Assembly (NCBI GenBank): GCA_025174535.1
Contig: JALBUN010000003.1
Coordinates: forward strand, 1,448,501 to 1,512,500
Direction: 5' to 3'
DNA length: 64,000 bases
Source: Cantharellus purpuraceus
Taxonomy: Eukaryota > Basidiomycota > Agaricomycetes > Cantharellales > Hydnaceae
Shown here: piece by piece, positions 36,399-46,010 of the stretch
How the letters are laid out: every line of letters starts with the position of its first letter
How positions within the stretch are numbered: position 1 is the stretch's first letter
The notes under the pieces: model-generated
What the model saw: only the letters and a program-made list of their open reading frames with translations
Told to the model about the DNA's origin: nothing
The model's database searches: none
Made by a program: the position numbers and the translations under genes

Positions 36399-36630
36399 CA
36401 GCAACAACTGCTGATTGCCATGTGTACATATGCACCTACTTGTGGTCAATACCTCCATTGATGGGCTCATGCAAATGGTGAAGCATTAAAAAGTGGCCAA
36501 CTAGCCAACATGACTGCAAGTCACTGTCAATGTCTAATGCTACTTCTCCATCAGAGCCTGCCACCCAAGCCTGTGCATGGCCTTGTTGGAGAGTCTCCAA
36601 ACTTCCTCTTCAGAGAAGACATCCTGGAAA
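36399..36630 (-). pseudogene. Decayed duplicate of the zinc-finger gene 3' end
   Basis: It aligns with 26363-26585, covering the 3' flank and the last coding part of the zinc-finger gene. The right copy has almost no CpG: the five CpGs in the first 27 bases of the left copy are all TpG or CpA here. It has one extra segment of about 15 bp and ends where truncated LTR-B sequence begins. Confidence 0.8.
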
Positions 36631-36636
36631 AATGAT

Positions 36637-37018
36637 GCATCAGCATCACCATAGGAACCCAGACATCTATCCCCATCAGACTTGGACATACTCATGTAAG
36701 GCCGTCAGCCTCAGAGACCCATCACCAGAGTAATTATTATTAGATTTCAAATATGTATTTAAGTTGTCTGACTGAGGACTTCATTCCCCAGTTCAAATAT
36801 CAAATCACACCTAGTTCCTAAGTCCGATCCTAACTCTCTAAGTCATACTCCATCTCTGAAATCTCGGACACCAGTATTAGTGAGGGTGCAGCACATAAGC
36901 TGAAGCCAAGTCTGTTCCGACCCCCACAACGCACCCAACTCCTTCTCTGACTCCAACCAAACCTCTGACCCAATCTCTGACCCAATCTCCGACCCCCAAT
37001 CAGACCAAGTGCATAACA
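36637..37018 (+). mobile_element. LTR-B copy, truncated at its 5' side
   Basis: It starts inside LTR-B at GATGCATCAGCATCACC and ends with the normal terminus GTGCATAACA. Only 16 bp separate it from the complete LTR-B at 37035. It is CpG-poor compared with the copy at 62708-63223. Confidence 0.8.
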
Positions 37019-37034
37019 GAGAGTGTTGGCATCT

Positions 37035-37577
37035 TGTTATGACTATATTCATTAATGCCCAGATCCCTGTCTGGTATTGATCATTAATTGATGGAAAAGA
37101 TGCATATGAATCTGTCTAAGTCGATCCGGATGATGTCCACACATATGAAATCTATACTCCATTTGGAAACTGTCACATCTCCGTTTATCTGTCTGACTGT
37201 CACTGCCAAATCTCACCCATCCATCTCTGGTTCCAATTGATGCATCAGCATCACCATAGGAACCTGGACATCCATCCCCATCAGACTTGGACATACTCAT
37301 GTAAGGCTGTTGGCCTCAGAGACCCATCACCAGAGTAATTATTATTAGATTTCAAATATGTATTTAAGCTGTCTGACTGGGGACTTCATCCCCAGTTCAA
37401 ATATTGAATCATTCCTAGTTCCTAAGTCCAATCCTAACTATCTAAGTTGTACTCTGTCTCTGAAATCTTGGACACCGGTATTAGTGAGGGCGCAGCTCAT
37501 AAGCTGAAGCCAAGTCTGTTCCGACCCCCATGACGTACCCCGATTCTCCAACCCCAATTCAGACCTAGTGCATAACA
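37035..37577 (+). mobile_element. LTR-B, 5' LTR of gypsy-1a, 543 bp
   Basis: It runs from TGTTATGACTATATTC to GACCTAGTGCATAACA. The following bases (GTATATTCGAACTGCC) are shared with gypsy-1b after its LTR, so they are element-internal. I could not match them to a tRNA 3' end. Confidence 0.85.
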
Positions 37578-37609
37578 GTATATTCGAACTGCCATACTCA
37601 CTCCTACCA

Positions 37610-38690
37610 ATGCCACGATCCACCACCAATTCCGAATGTGCATGAACCGTTGAGGTGCCTGCTCCCAGCATAGACACCATCCCCAAGGTTGTTGAAGAAC
37701 TGACAGACCACATAGAGGCCATCAATGAAGAGGACGACACCCCACCCTCCCCAAATCTGGTGCAAGCCATCTCCCTGCTTGCCAGCAGCATCTGTAACCC
37801 ACAAGCCCCTAAGTCCTGGACCAAGGTCCAGGGCCATTCTTGGTGCAATGCCGATTGAATTTCCACGACTGCCCCAACACGTTCACATCTGATCGGGCAA
37901 AGGTCACCTTCGCCATGTCCTATCTCAAGGGCACCACACTGGACTACTTCGAGCCAGCACTCATGGATGACTTTGATGACCTGATATGGTCAGAAGACTA
38001 CTCTGACTTCATCTCCAAACTTCAGACAAATTTTGGTCTTTACAACCCCAAGGCTGATGCTGAGAACGAACCCGATCAACTTTGAATGAAGGAAAATCAC
38101 AAAATCGCAAAATACATTGTGAGCTTCCAGCAGCTAGCCCTGAAAGTCCAATGGGGCGATGCTGCACTCCAATGCCAATTTTATGTTGGTCTCCCATCCT
38201 GCATCAAGGACAAGATATCACGTGTTGGTAAGCCGGATACTTTGGTAAACCTTCACAAGCTCACCCAATCCATCAACGCCTGTTATTGGGAATGTCAATC
38301 TGAGGTCTCCCATGAAAATTTGGCTAACAACAAATAAGACAAATCATCAGACAAGACCCCAAAGTCCAACAAGGGGTCCAATAAGAAGACCACCACCAAC
38401 TCAGGCCAGAAGTTGAACACTGGTAATGCCACCGCTTCTGGTTCTGGTCAGAACAACTCCAGAACTGGCAATAGCTCTGGAGCTCACAAGAGTGCTACAG
38501 ACCTCTCTACCAAGCTGGGGAAGGATGGAAAACTTACCCAGCAGGAATGCCAGTGCTGCATGGACAACAACCTCTGTCTGTTCTGTGGAAAACCTGGTCA
38601 CCAAGCCAAGGATTGCAACAAGGCAACCTCATCTGCAGCAAAGGCAAAGGGCTGTACTGCCAATGCCATGATGGACCAAAAAAAATAGTA
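37610..38690 (+). pseudogene. Gypsy-1a gag
   Basis: It starts MPRSTTNSECA, then a TGA; gypsy-1b shares this TGA. Further in it reads RLNFHDCPNTFTSDRAKVTF, YLKGTTLDYFEPALMDD, FISKLQTNFGLYNPKADAEN, then a TGA where gypsy-1b has TGG, and KYIVSFQQLALKVQWGDAAL. It ends in an intact zinc knuckle CLFCGKPGHQAKDC (CX2CX4HX4C). A deletion near 37830 removes about 20 residues present in gypsy-1b. Confidence 0.85.
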
Positions 38691-38799
38691 AGCAGTCCTA
38701 TAGCCTCCATACAGGCTGAGGGCTGCATTGGTACTCCCCATATGACAAACAGGTCCACCTGAATGCATCCACTCTTTCCCACTCTGACTCCCTTACCCT

Positions 38800-41412
38800 C
38801 CACATCTACTCCAACTCCAAGCACTAATTGACTCTGGTTCTACTCAATGTTTCCTTGATTCCTCTTTTTCCAATTTACATAAACTCCATACATACACCAT
38901 AACTCCAATATCACTCTGATTATTTGATGGCACTACTAATGCTGTTATTTCATGAGCTATAGATCTGTCTATCCATTTTTTTGTCAGAGAAATCCAGAAC
39001 CTTACATTCTATGTTACTCTGCTTGACTCCAGCTGTTCTGTGGTTCTTGGACATAATTGGCTCACCTGCTACAATCTGTTGATTGACTGGGCATTGGGCC
39101 ATATCACATTCTGTTCCCCAGTACAGGCTGTGTCATTCCTGACATCACCAGCAACTTTAGGTGCGAAATCATCTTCTGCCTCCACTGACTCTGCTCCGAT
39201 AGATACTCTGCCTACCCCTCTGTCTATATCAATGGTGGACACTATGGTCTTTGCCAGACTAAGCAAACTGGATGGCTCTCACACATTCCAGGTTCACCTC
39301 TCTGATCTGATATTCCTTGCTGCCTGTTCTGCCTGATCAACTCCACCAGACCTATCTATGGTTCCTAAGGAGTATTATGAGTTCACTGACATGTTCAGCA
39401 AGTCTAAAGCCGACTCCCTAGTGGAACACTGACCATACAATCTCAAGATTGAGTTGGATGACAACTCCACCCCTCTGCTTGGCCCTATCTACTTGCTATC
39501 CCAAAAAGAGCTACTGGCTCTCCAAACATTCATAGACAAGAACTTGGCCATGGGCTTCATGCGCCCATCCCTATCTCCCCATGGAGCTCTGGTGCTATTT
39601 GTCTGCAAAAAGGACGGATCACTCTGTCTATGTGTCAACTTCTGTGGACTCAACAAGATCACCAAGAAAGACTGATACCCAATACCCTGCACCACGGACC
39701 TACTTGAGAGCCCGTGAAAGGCTAAGATCTATTCCAAAATAGATCTCCAACATGCCTACCACCTAGTCCGCATCTGAGAAGGCGATGAGTGAAAAACAAA
39801 TCTTTCAAGTGGTGTGTCATGCCCTTTGGACTAACCAATGCTGGCTGCCTTCCAGAGGTTCATGAATGATACCTTTGCCAACCTCCTTGATATGACCATC
39901 CTTGTTTACTTAGATGACATTTTGGTATATTCAGATGACAAAGAAGAGCATTAGACACATGTCAAGAGGTACTCTGACATCTCTGAAAACATGGCCTTTT
40001 TGCCCATGCTGACAAATGTGAATTCCACTCCAACTCAGTTGAGTATCTAGGCTATATCCTATCCCCTGCAGGACTGACAATGTCTGATGATAAAATCAAA
40101 GCCATACAGGAATGGCCAGAACCGCGGAAAGTCAAAGACATACAGTCCTTCCTGGGGTTCGCCAACTTCTACCACCACTTCATCTACACCTACTCTGATA
40201 TTACTGTCCTGCTCACCTGGCTTACTAGGAAGGGTATCCAATGGAATTTCACTGATGAATGTAGACAGAGCTTTGAGACCTTGAAGAAGGCCTTTACATC
40301 TGCTCCGATACTGACTCATTGGGTTCCAGATGTTCCTATCCTATTAGAAACTGATGCCTCTGACTATGCACTTGCCACAATTCTGTCCATCCAATCGCTT
40401 TTCACTCACATACATTTACGCCCCCTGAACTGAACTATGACATCCATGACAAAGAGCTCCTTGCCATATATGAAGCCTTCTGGATATGGAGACACTACCT
40501 TGAAGGCCCCCCCTCCAGTGGATGTCATAATGGACCACAAGAACTTGGAATACTTCTCCACAACAAAACTGCTCACCCAGAGACAAGTCCGATGGTCCAA
40601 ATACCTGTCTCAGTTCAACCTCATTATCCATTTCCGTCCTGGTTGACTTGGAGCAAAACTGGATGCATTAACTAGATGCTGGGATGTCTACCCTAAAGAG
40701 GGGAGTAGTGACTATGCCACTGTAAACCCACACAACTTTCGTCCTGTGTTTACTAACGAGCAGCTGGCATCACTACGGGCATCCACCCTCATGACTCCCA
40801 CCCTCTGAGCTGTCACCATTATGGATATTGACAAGCTCTGCTCTGACATCTGCTCATCTCTCCAATCCAATCCTGTTGCAGTTAAACACTTGGACAACTC
40901 TTCTGATCTGAAGTGGTCACTTGATCCTGAAGGACACCTCCAACACAACAACTGGATATACATCCCCAACGCCAACGGTCTCTGAGTCTGAGTTTTGCAG
41001 TATTACCATGATCACCTGATCTCTGGCCATTTTGGGCAAAATTGCACACAAGGGTTAATCTGATGAGACTACATATGGCCAAAAATGCGAGAATACATTC
41101 AACACTACTGTAACTCTTGTACCACATGTATGCACTCAAAATCACAAAGGCACAAACCCTACGGAATGCTTAAGCAACTTCCAGTCCCAGAGCAACCATG
41201 GAACTCCATCTCCATGGATTTCATAGAGAAACCCCCCCCCATTGCTTGGATATGACACCATACTCATGATTGTCAACAGGTTCACTAAACAGTCACTATT
41301 TATCCCAACGCATGACACCATCACCTCCACCTCACTAGCTAAGTTGTTTGTTCTCCACGTATTCTCTAAACATGGAGTCCCATCGCATGTCATGTCCAAT
41401 TGGGGCTCAGAG
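38800..41412 (+). pseudogene. Gypsy-1a pol: protease, RT, RNase H, integrase start
   Basis: Protease: [57 protein letters not shown], palm [11 protein letters not shown]. RNase [50 protein letters not shown]. Integrase: zinc-binding YHDHLISGHFG with CNSCTTCMHSK, then DFIE and GYDTILMIVNRFTKQSLFIP, ending NWGSE at the solo LTR insertion. Many stops and frameshifts make it inactive. Confidence 0.9.
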
Positions 41413-42154
41413 TGTTATTTGGAAGACCAGACTTCTGGGGAGAAAAAGGAGAGGGGGGAACAGAGGGGATAGGAGGGATAGGAGCATATAGGAGGCTCAG
41501 GAGCTTAGGAGGGGATAAGGAGACGAGGGGAAATGACTGAGAGGGGAAAGGAGGAGCCCCTGTAAGCTCCACAATGATCTGAATATTCACTCTAATTTTT
41601 CTTTTGATTTATTTCGTCATTTTTTCCCTATTTGACATCACCCCCCCATTTTGTTTTTAGCATGAATCACTTTCCCTTTATTCACATGACACAGAACTTT
41701 TATCACGAGTTATTAGCATGCATATCTTGTATAAAACATGCCTAGCTAGATATGCAATGGACTAGAGAATTTCCTCTCACTTGTTTTTGTTGTCTTGTAT
41801 CTGAACTATTCGTTTCTGGAATAACTCCATAACGAACGGGTATTTCTACAATCCTTTGCATACTCTTCCAGAGTATTGCAACATATACTCGAATCCCAGT
41901 TTTCGAAGCCTAAGCTCCACTGGTTGATTTTCTATTAAGCATTTACTCTCATTCGAGTCATCTGCTCCTGATCCCTGCTCAAATTGTCAATATCTAGACG
42001 AAGATCACACCAAATTTCATCAAACTTCATAGGAAGATACTACTCAAGTATATATTTAATTCGACTATGCATACACCCAGTTCCCATCACTCCCTCTGTC
42101 CCTATTCGAAATATATTCTCAACACACCCCCAGCAAGGCGAAATTTTTTCAACA
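41413..42154 (+). mobile_element. Solo LTR (LTR-C), 742 bp, in gypsy-1a integrase
   Basis: It begins TGTTATTTGGAAG and ends AATTTTTTCAACA, flanked by perfect 5-bp duplications CAGAG (41408-41412 and 42155-42159). Removing it rejoins the integrase reading as GSE-F, as seen in the fragment at 1766-2142. It is AT-rich and has a TATA-like CTTGTATAAAAC near 41727. The orientation and the parent element are unknown. Confidence 0.9.
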
Positions 42155-42179
42155 CAGAGTTCATCTCCTCCTTCTTCCA

Positions 42180-42351
42180 CTGTCGGTTCGGTTCGCTTAT
42201 GGAATAGATCCTATAAGCCTGCGTGCAATGGTCCTAGCAAACAGACGGTGTGTAATGCAGTTGTTCATCACACCAAAGAACAATTGGGTCAAGGGGTAGG
42301 GGTGGCACTGAGTAACAGGAAAGTGGAATAGTGTTTTGGAACCTGCAAAAT
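42180..42351 (+). repeat. LTR-R end fragment, inverted
   Basis: It is the reverse complement of 1-170 and 49383-49545, from CTGTCGGTTCGG to GGAAAGTGGAATAG. It is joined to gypsy-1a integrase on the left and to LTR-A at 42352 on the right. Confidence 0.75.
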
Positions 42352-44371
42352 TATGGTGTTAGGGCAAACTCTAAATCACCACAATTCCGTGAATGAACAG
42401 CTGAGAAGAATATCAAATCCTACTGCAGCACAACTCCAGAAACAATTTAACGTTTGTACTTTGGTTACAATCCATTGTAATGGTCAATGCAGATGATACG
42501 CAGGAAGGTAATATGTTTCTTAGCAGTAGGGAATGAATAAGACTTCCAGAGTCTAGAGTTCACGGATGCTTAGGGGTCCAGATATTCCAAAAAGAGGGGA
42601 ATGCACTTAGAGGCTAGAGGAAGTAGGTGGATGAATCTGACCATCCAACCAGTGACACTCTGAAGCGGTGTTTTGGAACCCGCAAAATTATGGTGTTAGG
42701 GCAAACTCTAAATCACCACAATTCCATGAATGAACAGCTGAGAAGAATATCAAATCCTACTGCAGCACAACTCCAGAAACGATTTAACGTTTGTACTTTG
42801 GTTACAATCCGTTGTAATGGTCAATGAAGACGATACGCAGGAAGGTAATACGTTTCTTAGCAGTAGGGAATGAATAAGACTTCCAGAGTCTAGAGTTCAC
42901 GGACGCTTAGGGGTCCAGATATTCCAAAAAGAGGGGAATGCACTTAGAGGCTAGAGGAAGTAGGTGGATGAATCCGACCGTCCAACCAGTGACACTCTGA
43001 AGTGGGTAACAGCGATGTGTGAAGTAGTCTAGCAACTGCTTCACACGAGTTCAAGATTCTAATGCTCTGTGGCAGGACTATCGACAGACAATCTCACCCT
43101 GTAGATTTGTAGTCACGCGAGGTAGATACTACACTCACGCCCAAAGCAGGACAATCACTACTTCGAGTGCAATCGAATACAGTTACACAACTGTAAGCGA
43201 CCCTTGAACTGGACAATCAACAGTTACTGAGATATAGAGGATGACACTGTATGTCACTCTAGTCACACTGATGTGCAAATGATGGGGTAGAAATGGTTAT
43301 TTATTCAGAGGCAGAATGGGCTCCTTTTATATTGTATTTACAGGAGCTGACTAATACTACTGGAAACTTCTACCTATTAATAGATGGAAACTACTGGAAG
43401 CTAGTGGAATATGTGAGAAGGGGGTGGAAGTTTCCTAGCCAATGAGCTGCTTGGATTTGCTCTGACTCATGGCATGAGTCATGGATGGAGTCATGGTGTG
43501 ACTCAGAGCAGGAGTCATAGTATGAGTAATCACAGGAGTCATGGTATGAGTCATGGCAGGAGTTATTGCATGAGTCACCATTACTCAAATAACTCGGTCA
43601 ATACTTCGTTTCCCGGGCTGATTAGCACAGCTATGGGTAGGCATGGCTTCTATTGAACTCTCCACTGAAAATGGAGTCAGGAGGTGCAGTGGTTGCGAAG
43701 ATATTGAGGATTTACTGGCAGTGGTGACCAGATTGAGTCGGAGATTAAAATGAGTCATGTGATCGAAAATGAGTCAGTAGTCCGGGTGACTCCGGCTGAA
43801 TTTGGGGCTGCTGACATCTGCGAAGGTTTGTGGGTCCATGTGGGTCCCAAAACTTCGCCCAGCAGAACAATAAGTTTGTAGACTCATTTCTGCATGGAAA
43901 ATTCCCAAAAAAAATATGAAAAAATAGAGAATATTTGAATGGCCCTGAATCAAGAGAAAGCAGCAGATATATGCTGATATTTTAAGGCCATGAAGCGAAA
44001 TTGTACAGTTTCGGGACTTTAAACAAGATCTTTTTTAAGGGAAAACCAGTTCCCATACAAGCGGGTAACAGCGATGTGTGAAGTAGTCTAGCAACTGCTT
44101 CGCACAAGTTCAAGATCCTAATGCTCTGCAAAGGCAGTACACACTAGTAACTTAAACAAGAGCACTAATGGCAGGACTATCGACAGACAATCTCACCCTG
44201 TAGATTCGTAGTCACGTGAGGTAGATGCTACACTCATGCCCAAAGCAGGACAATCACTACTTTGAGTGCAATCGAATACAGTTACACAACTGTAAGCGAC
44301 CCGTGAACTGGACAATCAACAGTTACTGAGATATAGAGGATGACACTGTATGTCACTCTAGTCACACTGAT
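42352..44371 (+). mobile_element. LTR-A copy A3, 5' part, split by a younger LTR-A
   Basis: Positions 42352-42668 and 44060-44371 together form the first ~630 bp of an LTR-A copy. The sequence CTGAAGCGG/GTAACAG is interrupted by copy A5. At 44372 the copy changes to the opposite orientation within a shared GTGCAGA, so its 3' half is missing. Confidence 0.85.
42669..44059 (+). mobile_element. LTR-A copy A5, 1391 bp, nested in LTR-A
   Basis: Ends TGTTTTGGAACC and GTTCCCATACA, with perfect 5-bp duplications AGCGG (42664-42668, 44060-44064). It belongs to the subfamily carrying the TGAGTCA/TGACTCA array (about 43468-43770) and lacks the segment around CAAAGGCAGTACACACTAGT. ORFs over the array (SHGMSHGRS repeats) are not genes. 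Confidence 0.9.
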
Positions 44372-45405
44372 GTGCAGAAAACAGGGTGGACACCCTTCTT
44401 TTTGCCTGATCAGTGCCTAGCTCAGGGATCAGATCAGCTGATGGGTGATCAAATCAGGTGATTGCCTTGGAATATTCTACCCCTTTCCATAACATTCTAG
44501 CTGTTTCCCTCTATTATTAGATAGAACTTTCCAGAACCATTATTCAGCTCCTGATCAGTGTTAGTGCTGTGATCAGATCCTGTGATTGGCTTGGAATATT
44601 CTACCCCTTTCTTCCACCTTCCACAACCTTCCAGTAGTTTCCATCTATTAATAGGTAGAATATTCCAGAAGCATTAGTCAGCCCCTGTAAATACAATATA
44701 TAAGGAGGCCATTCTGCCTCTGAAATAGTAACATATTCTACCACTTCTACCCATCTTCTGCACACCAGTGTGACTAGAGTGACATACAGTGTCATCCTCT
44801 ATATCTCAGTAACTGTTGATTACCAGTTCAAGGATCTTTTACAGTTGTGTAACTGTACTTGATTGCACTCGAAGTAGTGATATTCCTGCTTTGGGCATGA
44901 GTGTAGTATCTGCCTCACATGACTACGAATCTACAGGGTGAGATTGTCTGTCAATAAACCTGCCATTAGTGCTCTTGTTTAAGTTACTAGTGTGTACTGC
45001 CTTTGCAGAGCATTAGAAGCTTGAACTCATGTGAAGCAGTTGCTAGACTACTTCACACATTGCTGTTACCGCTTCTGAGTGCCACTGGTTGGATGGTTGG
45101 ATTCATCCACCTACTTCCTTTAGCCTCTAAGTGCATTCCCCTCTTTTTGGAATATCTGGACCCCTAAGCGTCCGTGAACTCTAGACTCTGGAAGTCTTAT
45201 TCATTTCTTGCTGCTAAGAAACGTATTACTTTTCTGCGTATAGTCTGCATTGACCAATACAAAGGATTGTAACCAAAGTACAAACGTTAAATTGTTTCTG
45301 GAGTTGTGCTGCAGCAGGGTTTGATATTCTTCTCAGCTGTTCATTCACGGAATTGTGGTGATTTAGAGTTTGCCCTAACACCATAATTTTGCAGGTTCCA
45401 AAACA
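44372..45405 (-). mobile_element. LTR-A copy A4, 1034-bp 5' part, inverted
   Basis: It ends at the family terminus GGTTCCAAAACA (45405). The other end meets copy A3 head-on at GTGCAGA. It is the same length as, and close to identical with, the first 1034 bp of copy A6 (46110-47143) in opposite orientation. No 5-bp duplication fits its flanks. Confidence 0.85.
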
Positions 45406-45869
45406 GTTGGAGTCAGAGCACGTCATGGGGGTCAGAATGGACTTGGCTTCAGCTTATGTGCTGCACCCTCACTAATACCGGTGTCTGAGATTTCGGAGAT
45501 GGAGTACAACTTAGAGAGTTAGGATTGGACTTAGGAACTAGGTGTGATTCAATATTCGAACTGGGGAATGAAGTCCCCAGTCCGGCAACTTAAATACACA
45601 TTTTGAAATCTAATAATAATTACTCCGGTGATGGATCTCTGAGGCCGATGGCCTTACATGAGTATGTCTGAGTCCAATGGGGATGGATGTCCAGGTTCCT
45701 ATGGTGATGCTGATGCATCAATCGGAACTGGAGACAGATGGGCGGAATTGGCGGTGACAATCAGACAGGTAGATGGAGACGTGGCGGTTTCCAAATGGAG
45801 TATAGATTTCATGTGCACAGGGATCTGAGTGGATCAGGGATCTGGGTGTTAATGAATATAGTCATAACA
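45406..45869 (-). mobile_element. LTR-B copy, minus, truncated
   Basis: It ends GAATATAGTCATAACA at 45869 in minus orientation and lacks the minisatellite-side end, where it abuts LTR-A copy A4. The bases after it (GTATCTCTCCATTTAAGG) mirror those before LTR-B at 541-560, so the same junction of LTR-B and neighbour exists twice in the window. Confidence 0.85.
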
Positions 45870-45972
45870 GTATCTCTCCATTTAAGGCTGAGCCCCTGAG
45901 GCCTCATGTCCGTGGATTGAATAGGTGAGACAGTTGGGCACAGTCGGAGTTATACTGGGGGTCTGGAGACAT

Positions 45973-45980
45973 ATAAAAGG
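45973..45980 (+). promoter_or_regulatory. TATA box of the coiled-coil ORF
   Basis: TATAAAAG lies 38 bp before the ATG at 46011 (MSNPLASMSV), and only 13 bp before the alternative ATG at 45987, which favours the downstream start. It lies between the end of LTR-B and the ORF. Confidence 0.5.
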
Positions 45981-46010
45981 AGGGGCATGATTGAGGTCTT
46001 ATCCTCAACA

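Larger units (their letters stand above)
37035..42179 (+). mobile_element. Ty3/gypsy element gypsy-1a, decayed
   Basis: Complete 5' LTR-B at 37035-37577, gag from ATG 37610, then protease, RT, RNase H and integrase on plus. A 742-bp solo LTR interrupts integrase at 41413. Only 25 bp of integrase remain after it (42155-42179) before a switch to the LTR-R fragment. No 3' LTR is present. Stops relative to gypsy-1b are often TGA where the other copy has CGA or TGG. Confidence 0.9.

Noticed and set aside
43474..43656. Repeat ORF SHGMSHGRS (also 52980-53186 and 61065-61271)
   Set aside because: It reads through the TGAGTCATGG array of LTR-A; the antisense frame is open too, and the copies differ by whole repeat units.
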